Below, piece after piece: positions 1 through 7,724 of a stretch of DNA of 9,679 nt; positions within the stretch are counted from its first letter, which is position 1; each line of letters opens with the position of its first letter. The DNA is from JBOGED01 sp050743625 (GTDB lineage: Bacteria > Actinomycetota > Nitriliruptoria > Euzebyales > Egibacteraceae), in the NCBI GenBank assembly GCA_050743625.1, contig JBOGED010000289.1:1-9679 (forward strand), given 5' to 3'. The position numbers and the translations under genes are program-made. The notes beneath the pieces were generated by a model, which had not been told where the DNA came from, ran no database searches, and saw nothing but the letters and a program-made list of their open reading frames with translations.

Positions 1-10
1 ACATATATGT
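1..10. repeat. 10-bp AT-rich palindrome at window edge
   Basis: ACATATATGT is its own reverse complement and is strikingly AT-rich for this DNA. It lies 20 nt beyond the stop codon of the exporter gene, in the 29-nt non-coding stub at the left edge. It could be part of an operator, a promoter of a neighbouring gene, or chance; the window ends before its context can be read. Nothing else is recognisable in positions 1-29, and no terminator hairpin is visible there. Confidence 0.2.
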
Positions 11-29
11 CGCGGATCCCGCACACAGA

Positions 30-1283
30 TCACGCGGGCGGCGCGGTGAGGTGGAGGGCGCGGATGCTGGGGGTGAACGCGGCGAGCAGGCAGACGACCG
101 CGACGACGCTGGCGCTGAGGAGCACAGTGCCCGCCGGCGCAAGCAGGCCGATCAGCGGGCCCATCACCAGCGTGCCCAGCGGCATCAGGCCGTTGAACGC
201 GAGGAACACCAGGCTGCCTACGCGGCTCATCAGCGCGTCGGGCACCTTCTCCTGCAACAGCGCGGGGAACAGCGAGTTGAAGAAGTGCAGGCCGACGCCA
301 TAGACGATGGCCATGACATAGGTGCCCGGGTTATTGCCGAAATAGCCGACCAGCGCGAGCGAGGAGGCCATGAGCGCGAGCATGCCGAACATCGGTGCGC
401 CGACGTTCGTGCGCGCCACCCGAAGGAGCAGCACCGCGCCGAGCAACGCGCCCACGCCCTCCAAGGCGTAGAACCAGCCGAGATCCGCCGCCTCACCGAC
501 GCCGGACGGCGACAGGATGAACGGCACCGTGACGTCGAGGTTGCCGGTGAACACCGCGTTCGCCACCGCACCGACCGCGAACGAGAGCACCAGCCACCGC
601 TGGGTGAGCACATAGCGCAACCCGCTGGAGATCTCCGCCAGCACCTGACGCGCGCCCGTGGACTCCCCCACCGGCGTGACCTCCCGCCGAGCGGGCTGCC
701 GGATGCCGAGAATGCACAGGCCCGACAGCAGGAACGTCGCCGCGTCGAAGCCGAACGCCACCGAGGGTCCAAGGGTGTCCACAAGGAGGCTGCCGAGGAG
801 TGGACCCCCGATCAACGCGAACTGTTGACCGATCGAGTTCGCCGAGTTGGCCGCGACCAACCGGTGCTTGGGCACGATCTCGGTCAACAGCGCGAAGGAC
901 ACGGGCTGGAAGAACCCATCGCCGACGCCGATGAGCAACGCGAGCGCCACAACCAGCGCGGGGCTGGCGTTCTGCAAGATGGCCACGGCGATCGCGGCCA
1001 CCGCGGCGAACCGCAGCAGATCCGCGCCGATCATCATCCGCCTGCGGGATGCGGCGCGGTCTCCTGACACCCCGCCGAACAGGTAGAACACCAGCGCGGG
1101 TACCAAGAGCGCCGCTCCGGCAGCGGCCACGCTCCACGCCGACCCGGTGGCGCTCACCAGGTAGGTGATCAGCGCGACCCGGAACGCGTAGTCGCCGACC
1201 AGGGACAGCGTGCGGCCCAGCCAGAGGAGGCCGAAGTCGCGTTCAGCGACAATGCCGAGCCTCCAAGACTGGGAGCGGATCAT
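30..1283 (-). CDS. MFS exporter, probable phosphonate product efflux and self-resistance
   Basis: A 417-residue integral membrane protein of the major facilitator superfamily, most like the drug/siderophore exporter group (MFS_3 / EntS-like). Hydrophobic segments run through the whole length, consistent with about 12 helices. The loop after the second helix carries a motif-A-like sequence, GGVSGDRAASRRR, at about residues 70-82. The start MIRSQSWRLG at 1283 is chosen because its ATG overlaps the stop of the upstream fusion gene (ATGA) and follows a GAGG at suitable distance; a longer frame to 1382 would run about 100 nt into the preceding gene. As the last gene of the operon it most likely exports the finished phosphonate, which would also protect the producer. 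The substrate cannot be read from sequence. Confidence 0.88.
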   Translation of the reverse strand: MIRSQSWRLGIVAERDFGLLWLGRTLSLVGDYAFRVALITYLVSATGSAWSVAAAGAALLVPALVFYLFGGVSGDRAASRRRMMIGADLLRFAAVAAIAVAILQNASPALVVALALLIGVGDGFFQPVSFALLTEIVPKHRLVAANSANSIGQQFALIGGPLLGSLLVDTLGPSVAFGFDAATFLLSGLCILGIRQPARREVTPVGESTGARQVLAEISSGLRYVLTQRWLVLSFAVGAVANAVFTGNLDVTVPFILSPSGVGEAADLGWFYALEGVGALLGAVLLLRVARTNVGAPMFGMLALMASSLALVGYFGNNPGTYVMAIVYGVGLHFFNSLFPALLQEKVPDALMSRVGSLVFLAFNGLMPLGTLVMGPLIGLLAPAGTVLLSASVVAVVCLLAAFTPSIRALHLTAPPA

Positions 1284-3580
1284 CGGGCCGCCTCGCGCCA
1301 CAGCTCGCCCGCGCGTCGCGCCGTCGTCTCGGCGGCGGGGGTCATCCCGAGCAGGAAGCTCGTCAGCGGAACGAGCACGCATCCGCGCAGCCGCTTGGCC
1401 TCGTCGGACCCCATCCCGTAGGAGATCTGGCGCACGCCCCGCGCCGGGGCGTGGTCCAGCGCCGCGTAGAAGCTCGCCTCGAAGTACGTGCCGCCCGAGC
1501 GCGGGTCGTCGTAATCCACGCCCACGTAGAGCCCGTGCCAGGTCTCGTGGTCACGCACGAACAATGTGAAACAGACCGCGGGCCCACCGGTCCCGTCGTC
1601 CACGACGATGAGGTCGACCTCGACGCCGAGGACCTCGACCACCCGCGCGATCCGCTCGCGCTCCGCGTCGAGGTCGGCGGGGAGACCGTACTTGCGTCGG
1701 TTCTTCGCCCGCAGGAACGCCATCCGGTCGACCAACTCGCGCGTGACGTGCGTCACATGCCTGTCCCGCAACCCGCTCGCGTGCACCGCCTTTCGCTCCG
1801 CGCGCACTGTGGTGCGGCGCTTGGCGGACAGGCCCGCCGCGTACTCGGCGAAGCCACCCGCGGGGACTGGCAGGTACGCGTCCGTCGACGTAGGACACGG
1901 GTGAAACCCCAGCTCGGCCGCCGCCCCGGCCAACGCCGAGGTGGAGTCGGTGTATGGCAGGCCCAGCGCCGCCAGCCCCTGCTCGCGGGCCCATTCGACG
2001 ACCGCGGCCAACCCCGCCCGCTCGGCTCCCGCGCCGAGGGGGAACGTGCTGTAGCCGGGATAGGTCAACAGGAGGTGCGGGTACAGCGAGGCGCGGTCAA
2101 GTGCGCTGAGCCGCTGGGCAAGGTCCGCCGCGGCAAACGGGGATGCGGGGTCGGCGAGAAGTGCGCCAAGGTTGCCGTACCGGTACGCGTCGCGCTCGGT
2201 CACCACGTACCCGGAGATGCCGAAATCTGGACCGGCGCCGAGCGTGAACCACACCGGCTCTCCCTCGATCCGGCCGGCCATCGCCTGGTGCCACCTGCCG
2301 CTGGCCAGCAACGGCGGCCGCAGGCGGCGCCACACGTCGGGATACCGGCACGAGACCACCAGGCGCCGCTCCTGGTCGGCCGGTAACCGGCAGCGTTCCT
2401 CCGTATCCGAGGGAAAGCTGCACCTGACAGGGCTCGACCCGGTCGGTGACAGGCGGTTTTCCTCCGCATGCGGAGGAAAGCTGCAGTTGAATGCGGCGCG
2501 GAACCTGCGGATCCCCTCGTCGAGCTGTTCGCCGGGCAACGCGAAGGACAGCCGCACGTGACCGGGGGCGCCGAAGGAGGCGCCGTCCACGACCGCAACA
2601 CGGTGCTCGTCGCGCAGCCACGCGGCCGGGTTCTGGATGGCCGCGGAGGGAGCCGCGCCGGAAAGCCACTGCCTGAGGTCGGGAAACAGGAAGATCCCGC
2701 CGTCCGGCCGGGCGCAGCGCACGCCGGGTATGTCGGCCAGCCCCGCCAGGGCGCGCTCCAGGTTCGCCCTCAGCTCGCGACCGACCCGCGCGGGGCTGTC
2801 CGACCGTAACGCCCGCACCGCGATGTCCTGCGCGGTGGCGCAGGTCCCACCCAGCAGGTGCGACGCGAGCGCGATGGCCCGCTGGCGCAGCTGCCCGGCG
2901 GTGATCGCCCAACCGATCCGCAAGCCCGCCAAGGCGTGGCTCTTGCTCAGCCCGTCGACCACCGCGCAATGCGCCGGAAGCTCGGGCTCCAGGTCCAGCA
3001 CCGACGGCGCAGGGTGGTCTCCCAGCGTCACGCCCCGGTAAACCTGGTCGAACAACACGAGAATCCCACGCGGGACCGCCCACTCCACGACGGCGCGCAG
3101 GTCCGGCTCGCGCATCACCGCCCCGTCCGGGTTGCGCGGGGAGTTCACGACGACGACCTTGGTCGCCGCCGTCCGAGCGCGCTCCAATGCGGGCAGCGGG
3201 AGCGCGGCGTCGCCAACCGCGCCCGGCACCAAGACCGGGTTCCCGCCCGCCGCGCCGATCACGCTCGGGTAACTGGCCCAGTACGGCGTGGGCAACAGCA
3301 CGTCGCCGCCATCGCGCAGGACGGCCGCGAGCACGACGAGGATCGCCAGGCGGGCACCCGGCGCGACGAGTACCTGCTGCGGGGCGACCGCGCCGGGCGA
3401 GGCGGCCGCGACCGCCGCGCGCAGCTCCTCGTTACCCGCGGGCGCCTGATACGGCTGGTCCGCGCGGCGCGGCGCGACTGGGACTCCGGTGTCGTGCACC
3501 GGAATGCGAACGTCCCCGATGGATAGCACGAGCACGTCGGTTGAAAAACCCACCGCCGCGGTGGGTGAGAGGCTCGTCAT
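1280..3580 (-). CDS. DhpH-like fusion: PLP aminotransferase-fold domain plus GNAT/FemX-like (aminoacyl) transferase
   Basis: A 766-residue two-domain protein. Residues about 1-364 are a class I/II aminotransferase fold: NSPRNPDG with Asn150, FDQVYRG with Asp178 and Tyr181, the PLP lysine Lys213 in GLSKSHALAGLRIGW, and the carboxylate-type arginine Arg343 in VRLSFA. Residues about 365-408 are a Cys/Pro/Glu-rich linker made of two 21-residue repeats. Residues about 409-745 resemble the FemX/BioF2-like GNAT family, with GLSAKRRTTVRAERKA near 583-598, TYFEASFYAALD near 698 and SYGMGSDEAKRLRG near 720-733. This order matches DhpH of dehydrophos biosynthesis, whose C-terminal domain uses Leu-tRNA to acylate an aminophosphonate. 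Here no dehydrophos-specific genes are visible, so the PLP domain may instead aminate a one-carbon aldehyde phosphonate (inference). The start at 3580 overlaps the upstream stop (ATGA) after a GGAG; the frame extends upstream to 3808, but that part lacks domain resemblance and lies over the dehydrogenase gene. Confidence 0.85.
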   Translation of the reverse strand: MTSLSPTAAVGFSTDVLVLSIGDVRIPVHDTGVPVAPRRADQPYQAPAGNEELRAAVAAASPGAVAPQQVLVAPGARLAILVVLAAVLRDGGDVLLPTPYWASYPSVIGAAGGNPVLVPGAVGDAALPLPALERARTAATKVVVVNSPRNPDGAVMREPDLRAVVEWAVPRGILVLFDQVYRGVTLGDHPAPSVLDLEPELPAHCAVVDGLSKSHALAGLRIGWAITAGQLRQRAIALASHLLGGTCATAQDIAVRALRSDSPARVGRELRANLERALAGLADIPGVRCARPDGGIFLFPDLRQWLSGAAPSAAIQNPAAWLRDEHRVAVVDGASFGAPGHVRLSFALPGEQLDEGIRRFRAAFNCSFPPHAEENRLSPTGSSPVRCSFPSDTEERCRLPADQERRLVVSCRYPDVWRRLRPPLLASGRWHQAMAGRIEGEPVWFTLGAGPDFGISGYVVTERDAYRYGNLGALLADPASPFAAADLAQRLSALDRASLYPHLLLTYPGYSTFPLGAGAERAGLAAVVEWAREQGLAALGLPYTDSTSALAGAAAELGFHPCPTSTDAYLPVPAGGFAEYAAGLSAKRRTTVRAERKAVHASGLRDRHVTHVTRELVDRMAFLRAKNRRKYGLPADLDAERERIARVVEVLGVEVDLIVVDDGTGGPAVCFTLFVRDHETWHGLYVGVDYDDPRSGGTYFEASFYAALDHAPARGVRQISYGMGSDEAKRLRGCVLVPLTSFLLGMTPAAETTARRAGELWREAAR
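2378..2493. repeat. Two direct repeat copies, 63-bp period, in the linker of the fusion gene
   Basis: Positions 2378-2430 and 2441-2493 align without gaps at 39 of 53 bases, an exact 63-bp (21-codon) offset, so the frame is kept. The shared core on the plus strand is TTCCTCCG, a short spacer, then GGAAAGCTGCA. On the protein it gives two 21-residue units beginning CSFPPHAEENRL and CSFPSDTEERCRL. The first copy is preceded by a small inverted repeat, GCCGGT-A-ACCGGC (2379-2391). The repeat falls exactly between the two enzyme domains. It looks like a small non-autonomous, palindromic dispersed element or a local duplication of one, but its presence elsewhere in the genome cannot be seen here. 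Confidence 0.75.
2458..2479. repeat. Perfect 22-bp palindrome inside coding sequence
   Basis: Two 11-nt arms, TTTCCTCCGCA and its exact complement, meet without a spacer between 2468 and 2469. In the mRNA it could form a stem of about 9 bp with a four-base loop. The equivalent place in the other repeat copy (2396-2415) keeps the outer and central pairs but has mismatches, so that palindrome is imperfect. No T-tract follows on the minus strand, so a classical intrinsic terminator is unlikely; a cruciform, a protein-binding site or the end of a mobile repeat are other readings. Confidence 0.85.
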
Positions 3581-4617
3581 GACGCGCTCCGTTCCGGCGC
3601 CACCCGGCCGACACGGGGAGCCCGCCCGGCCAGCACGTCGCGGACCAGCTCGGCGACGCGGCGGCGGCTGCTCGCCTCGGCCTCGTGAGATAGGAACGCG
3701 CGGTGGCTGGTCACCACCACCGACGGGTGCGTCAGCACGGCATGCCAGCGTGGATCGTCGTGCGGGTTCTCCGGCGAGAACACGTCCAGGCCGGCACCCG
3801 CGATCCATCCGCTATCCAGGGCCTTGTGCAGCGTCACCGGATCGACCAGCCCACCGCGTGCGGCGTTGATCAGGTAGGCATCTGAGCGCATCGCGCTGAG
3901 CGCGGCCTCGTCCAGCGTGCCCTCGGTCTCCGGCGTCAGCGGGCAGTGCAGGGTCACCATGTGCGAGCGCGCGAGCAGCTCAAGCAGCGTGTCTACGGTC
4001 CGTGCGCCGTAGCCTTCCGCGAGGTCCCGGCCCACGTACGGGTCGTGCACCAATACCTGGTCGTAGAACACGCCGAGCTTCCGGGCGACCGCGCGGCCGA
4101 TCCGGCCAAAGCCGACGATGCCGAGCGTGCGCCCGCTGACCCGGTGCGGCACCCCGCCCGCGTAGATGTCGAACGTCCCACCGACCAGACCCTGGTGCTG
4201 CGGGATGAGCCGGCGCTCCAGCGCAAGCGCCAGCGCCGCAGTGTGCACGGCCACCTCGTCCACGCAGTAGTCGGGCAAGTGGTAGCCAGGCACGCCGCGC
4301 GCGGCGAGCAGATCGACGTGAAGGTTGTCCACGCCGACCCCTTGGCGCACCACGGCTCTCAATTGCGTCCCGGCGGCGTCGAGCAGCGGTTCGGTGACCT
4401 GGCAGCGGTACACCACCAGCACGTCCACGCCCGCCGCGCGCGCCAACAGCTCGGGATCGGCCAGCTGGTAGCGGCCGTCGCGGTATGGGCCGAACGCCAG
4501 CGCCACGGCCGGGCCGAGCACGTCGGCCTCGACCACGGCCAGGCTCGGGTCCGCCCGCCCGCTCTCGACGAGCCAGGTTGGGTCGGTGTAGAGCACGCGG
4601 GCGCTGTCGACAGCCAT
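3577..4617 (-). CDS. D-2-hydroxyacid dehydrogenase-fold NAD(P) enzyme, PhpE-like; predicted hydroxymethylphosphonate oxidation
   Basis: A 346-residue protein of the phosphoglycerate dehydrogenase / CtBP superfamily, full length for the family. The nucleotide motif GFGRIG lies at 169-174. The family catalytic residues are all present: Arg254 in NAARGG, Glu283 in DVFSPENP and His305 in TSHRAFLSHEAE. In phosphinothricin biosynthesis the related PhpE acts on hydroxymethylphosphonate made by the HEPD PhpD. With an HEPD-family gene in the same operon, the same reaction, oxidation to a formylphosphonate or phosphonoformate level, is the best inference. The start ATG at 4617 lies three nt after the previous stop, with AAGGGG at 4624-4629 as ribosome binding site inside the end of that gene. 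The stop overlaps the next ATG (ATGA). It could instead act on another 2-hydroxy or 2-oxo phosphonate. Confidence 0.85.
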   Translation of the reverse strand: MAVDSARVLYTDPTWLVESGRADPSLAVVEADVLGPAVALAFGPYRDGRYQLADPELLARAAGVDVLVVYRCQVTEPLLDAAGTQLRAVVRQGVGVDNLHVDLLAARGVPGYHLPDYCVDEVAVHTAALALALERRLIPQHQGLVGGTFDIYAGGVPHRVSGRTLGIVGFGRIGRAVARKLGVFYDQVLVHDPYVGRDLAEGYGARTVDTLLELLARSHMVTLHCPLTPETEGTLDEAALSAMRSDAYLINAARGGLVDPVTLHKALDSGWIAGAGLDVFSPENPHDDPRWHAVLTHPSVVVTSHRAFLSHEAEASSRRRVAELVRDVLAGRAPRVGRVAPERSAS

Positions 4618-4620
4618 GGG

Positions 4621-5745
4621 TCACCCCTTCGCGTTCAGGACGTCGGTCTCGGTCACCAGCCGTGGGTGGTTGGCCGCGCGGGCCGAGCTCAGGGCCGCGG
4701 CCCAGTCCAGGCGAGGCAGCGGTCGCTCGGTGAGCGGCGCGCAGAAGGCCAGCAATAGGTTGACCAAAGACTCCAGCGAGCCGCCGCCGCCGTGCGCACA
4801 CCAGGTCTGGAGGTCGTCCACGAGACCGCGCAGCACCGCCGGGCCGCCGGGGTGCCGGCAGTCCTGTGCCGTGACCGCCGAGGCGTGCCCGACCAGCCAA
4901 CGCAGGTGCAGGCCGACCGCGAACCCGTGCGGGACGCCCAGCCTCGCGGTCAGCGGGTAGGACAGCGCGTGCGCGGCCGTGGTACGGGTACGGTCGATCG
5001 CCGCTCCCGCCAGCATCGCTCCCCGGGCGAGCTCCGTGCGCAGGCCGGGATCGGAGAACACCCGCCTCGCCGCGGCATCCGCGAGCGCGGGCACCAGCAC
5101 ATGGACCGCGTCACGGGCCAGGTCCCGCGACTCCGCCGTACCCGCGACCGACCAGTACGACTCGACCGCATGGCAGAGCGCGTCCAGCGCGCTGGCGGCG
5201 GCCGTGGTTGGTGGGACCGACGCGGTCAGGTCCGGGTCGATCAGCACCGCGTCCGCTCGCGCCCATCCGTGATCGAGCGAGTACTTGACGGGTCCCACGT
5301 AGACGGTCGCGAACCGGGTCATCTCGCTTCCGGATCCCGAGATGGTAGGCACCTGCACGAGCGAGCAGCGCCGCGGCGCGCGCACCAGCGTGGGGTCGCG
5401 CAGGCAGGACAGCGGGCTCTCCTCCTGCGCGGACAGCACGGCGACGGCCTTCGCGACGTCCATCACGCTGCCCCCGCCGATGCCGACGACGGCGTCCGGC
5501 CGGAACGCCTTGGCCAGCTGAACCGCCTCGGCCACCTGCTCCACTGTGGGGTTCGGCCGCTCCCCACCGAAGCGGCTCACCTCGCCGCGCAGCCGATCGA
5601 CGACCGCCGCGGCCGGGCCGTCTCGGAACGAGTGGCGCCCGTGCACGACGAGCACCCGGCGCGCGTCCAGCGCCTCGCCGAGCCGCCGCACCGCACCGGT
5701 CCCGATGTGGACGCGAGGGCTGTCGGTCCTGAGGGTGAGCGTCAT
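4621..5745 (-). CDS. Iron-type alcohol dehydrogenase, predicted phosphonoacetaldehyde reductase (PhpC/DhpG-like)
   Basis: A 374-residue group III (Fe-containing) alcohol dehydrogenase. The nucleotide-binding GGGSVMD lies at 90-96, and the four expected metal ligands Asp188, His192, His259 and His273 are all visible (LDALCHAVE, AAHALSYPLT, VPHG). Enzymes of this family reduce phosphonoacetaldehyde to 2-hydroxyethylphosphonate in the phosphinothricin, dehydrophos and fosfomycin pathways. Its place directly after phosphonopyruvate decarboxylase, whose product is that aldehyde, supports the same role. The start MTLTLRTD at 5745 is chosen because it overlaps the decarboxylase stop as ATGA; the frame remains open upstream to 5889, but the added 48 residues are Arg/Gly-rich and lie inside the neighbouring gene. 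The cofactor, NADH or NADPH, cannot be told. Confidence 0.9.
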   Translation of the reverse strand: MTLTLRTDSPRVHIGTGAVRRLGEALDARRVLVVHGRHSFRDGPAAAVVDRLRGEVSRFGGERPNPTVEQVAEAVQLAKAFRPDAVVGIGGGSVMDVAKAVAVLSAQEESPLSCLRDPTLVRAPRRCSLVQVPTISGSGSEMTRFATVYVGPVKYSLDHGWARADAVLIDPDLTASVPPTTAAASALDALCHAVESYWSVAGTAESRDLARDAVHVLVPALADAAARRVFSDPGLRTELARGAMLAGAAIDRTRTTAAHALSYPLTARLGVPHGFAVGLHLRWLVGHASAVTAQDCRHPGGPAVLRGLVDDLQTWCAHGGGGSLESLVNLLLAFCAPLTERPLPRLDWAAALSSARAANHPRLVTETDVLNAKG

Positions 5746-6854
5746 CCGGCGGCCCCGACGCTCTTGGCGAACCTCGCGGCGATGCGGTCCACGGGCACGT
5801 TGCCTGAGGCGCGCTCGCCCGCCGTCCCGCCGATCGCGCCGCGAACCACCACCATCGCGGGCCCCTCGGCGGCGAGTGCCGCCCGCCACGCCGGGCGCAG
5901 GCCGGCGACCGTGTCGACCGGGTCCACGTGCCGGTAGCCGCAGGCCTTCGCCACCGCCACGAGGTTGGTCCGCGACGCCCCCGTGGCCTGCGCCCCGGTC
6001 GACTCGTAGGCGCCGTTGTCGAACACGATGTGGATCAGGTTGGCGGGCGCGGCGTGGCCGATCGTGCTCAACGTCCCCAGGTGCATCAACGCCGCCCCGT
6101 CACCGTCCAGCACGACAAACCGGCGGTCGGGCCGGCGCAACGCCGCGCCCAGCGCGAAACCGGCGACGTGGCCCATCGACCCTTGCATGTAGAAGTCCCG
6201 GTCGCGGTTGCCGAGGTTGAACAGGCTGCGGGACAGGAAGCCGGTCGTGGACAAGACGTGCGCGTCACCCGCCTCGTCGAGCACCACCCGGACCACCTCG
6301 TCGCGCCGCGGCGCCCCGTTGCGCACCGCGAGCGGCGCCTCATCGGTGGTGGCTCGCCCTATGGTGTCCTTGGCCACCAGGACGAACACGGGCCGCCCCG
6401 CGTCGAGCGCACCCGCGGCCCGGGCCAGCAGCTCGGGTAGGTCCGGTCCGTCCGCGGTCAGCATCCAGTGCGGCACGTCCAGCGAGTCAAGCCACCCGTG
6501 GACGACCTTGCCCATCCAGTGGTGTTGCGGCTCGGCCGCGCTCGCCTCCGGCCAGCCGCGCATGCTCATGACCACGAGGACCGGGATCCGGTAGGGCAGC
6601 ACCAGAGACGTGAGCGGGTTGACGAGGTTGCCGAACCCGGAGTTCTGCGCGAGCACCACCGCGCGCGAGCCCCCTAACGTGGCGCCGGCGGCGATCGCCA
6701 GCGCCACGCCCTCGTTGGCCGCGGGCAGGTAGGACAGCCGCTCCTGCCGCTCCAGCAGGGCGATGAGGCCGGCGAAGTAGGAGCACGGCACGCCGGTCAC
6801 CAGCTCGCAGCCGTGGCCGAGCAGCGCGTCGAGGAACCCCTGCGCCGTCGTCAT
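5742..6854 (-). CDS. ppd: Phosphonopyruvate decarboxylase (ThDP-dependent)
   Basis: A 370-residue thiamine-diphosphate enzyme of the phosphonopyruvate / sulfopyruvate decarboxylase family, of usual length. The N-terminal Pyr domain has the cofactor-activating glutamate Glu48 in AANEGVALAIAAG and the family signature QNSGFGN at 70-76. The C-terminal PP domain has the Mg/ThDP motif starting LDGDGAALMHLG, with GDG at 251-253 and its partner Asn280 in VFDNGAYEST. It converts phosphonopyruvate to phosphonoacetaldehyde and CO2, the irreversible step that pulls the unfavourable mutase equilibrium forward. It overlaps both neighbours by ATGA, mutase upstream and alcohol dehydrogenase downstream, so all three early enzymes are probably made together. 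A sulfopyruvate decarboxylase role is unlikely next to a mutase gene. Confidence 0.95.
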   Translation of the reverse strand: MTTAQGFLDALLGHGCELVTGVPCSYFAGLIALLERQERLSYLPAANEGVALAIAAGATLGGSRAVVLAQNSGFGNLVNPLTSLVLPYRIPVLVVMSMRGWPEASAAEPQHHWMGKVVHGWLDSLDVPHWMLTADGPDLPELLARAAGALDAGRPVFVLVAKDTIGRATTDEAPLAVRNGAPRRDEVVRVVLDEAGDAHVLSTTGFLSRSLFNLGNRDRDFYMQGSMGHVAGFALGAALRRPDRRFVVLDGDGAALMHLGTLSTIGHAAPANLIHIVFDNGAYESTGAQATGASRTNLVAVAKACGYRHVDPVDTVAGLRPAWRAALAAEGPAMVVVRGAIGGTAGERASGNVPVDRIAARFAKSVGAAG

Positions 6855-7717
6855 GGCCGCGGGATCGGGACGGTGCCCTGCAGCTCGAACACCTCGGACA
6901 AGGTGGCGATCTGGTCCTCCACCGCCTGGCCGCGCCGGGCTCGCGCGAGCTCGGACAGCATGGCCGAGACCCCGTTGATCGCCGCCCGCAGACCCTGGTT
7001 GGCGTAGATGACCACCCGGTAGCCCGCGTCGTACAGCTCCTGCTCGTGCACGGTGTTGTAGGTCGTCGGCACCGCGACCAGCGGCAGGCTCAGGTCCCAG
7101 CGCGCGCCGAACTCCAGCACCTCGTCAGGCCGCTCGCTCTTGCTGTGCACCAGGACCGCGTCGGCGCCCGCCGCGGCATAGACCCAGGCGCGGTGCAGCG
7201 CCGCATCGACGGTTAACCCACAGATCAGGGCCTCGGTGCGCGCCACGAGAACGAAGTCCGGGTCCTGCTGCGCCTCCTTGCCGAACTTGATCTTCAGCGC
7301 GAACTCCTCGGGCGTCACCAGGTCCTGCGCGCCCTCCGCGAAGCTGTTGATCTTGGGGAAGACCTTGTCCTCGATGCAGATCCCCGCGATGCCCCGACGC
7401 TCGTACCTCCGCACGGTGTGCGCCACATTCAGCGGGCCGCCGAACCCGGTGTCGCAGTCGGCCAGCACCGGCAGGCCGACCGCCGCGTCGATGACCTCCG
7501 CCGCGTCCAGGTACTGCGTCATGCTCAGCAGGCTCGCGTCCGGGACGCCGTGGCTGGCCGACAGCTCGAGGCTGGACGCCCACACGGCCTCGAAACCGGC
7601 GCGCTCGGCCAGCTTCGCGGTGAGGCCGTCGTGCGCGCCGATCGCGCGCACCGGTGAGGGGCCCCGAAGCTGCGTGCGGAGCAGCGCGGACTTGGACAAT
7701 TTGCGTGGCGCGGTCAA
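6851..7717 (-). CDS. pepM: Phosphoenolpyruvate phosphomutase, committing enzyme of phosphonate synthesis
   Basis: A 288-residue member of the isocitrate lyase / PEP mutase superfamily, forming the C-P bond by turning PEP into phosphonopyruvate. The diagnostic EDK-x5-NS motif is intact (Glu116-Asp117-Lys118, Asn124-Ser125; EDKVFPKINS), which separates true mutases from lyases and hydrolases. Other family signatures are WASSLELSASHG at 47-58 and the Mg-site region LADCDTGFGG at 85-94. A TTG start at 7717 is preferred: it is seven nt after a GGAGG at 7725-7729 and 19 nt after the previous stop. A longer in-frame start at 7780 would overlap the dioxygenase gene and adds Gly/Pro/Ser-rich sequence without family resemblance. 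The stop overlaps the decarboxylase start (ATGA). Confidence 0.95.
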   Translation of the reverse strand: MTAPRKLSKSALLRTQLRGPSPVRAIGAHDGLTAKLAERAGFEAVWASSLELSASHGVPDASLLSMTQYLDAAEVIDAAVGLPVLADCDTGFGGPLNVAHTVRRYERRGIAGICIEDKVFPKINSFAEGAQDLVTPEEFALKIKFGKEAQQDPDFVLVARTEALICGLTVDAALHRAWVYAAAGADAVLVHSKSERPDEVLEFGARWDLSLPLVAVPTTYNTVHEQELYDAGYRVVIYANQGLRAAINGVSAMLSELARARRGQAVEDQIATLSEVFELQGTVPIPRP

Positions 7718-7724
7718 CGGCAAT

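Noticed and set aside
51..1067. Plus-strand open frame of 338 codons opposite the exporter
   Set aside because: The composition (Arg, Glu, His, Gln, Ala repeats) is typical of an antisense shadow of a membrane-protein gene, whose own frame is strongly hydrophobic and family-like.
2458..2479. Rho-independent terminator inside the fusion gene
   Set aside because: The hairpin is followed by AACCGCC rather than a T-tract on the transcribed strand, and both flanking domains are in one intact frame.
3581..3808. Longer N-terminus (76 extra residues) for the PLP-GNAT fusion
   Set aside because: The extension overlaps the dehydrogenase gene, is Arg/Gly/Pro-rich, and the ATG at 3580 has an ATGA overlap and a GGAG upstream.
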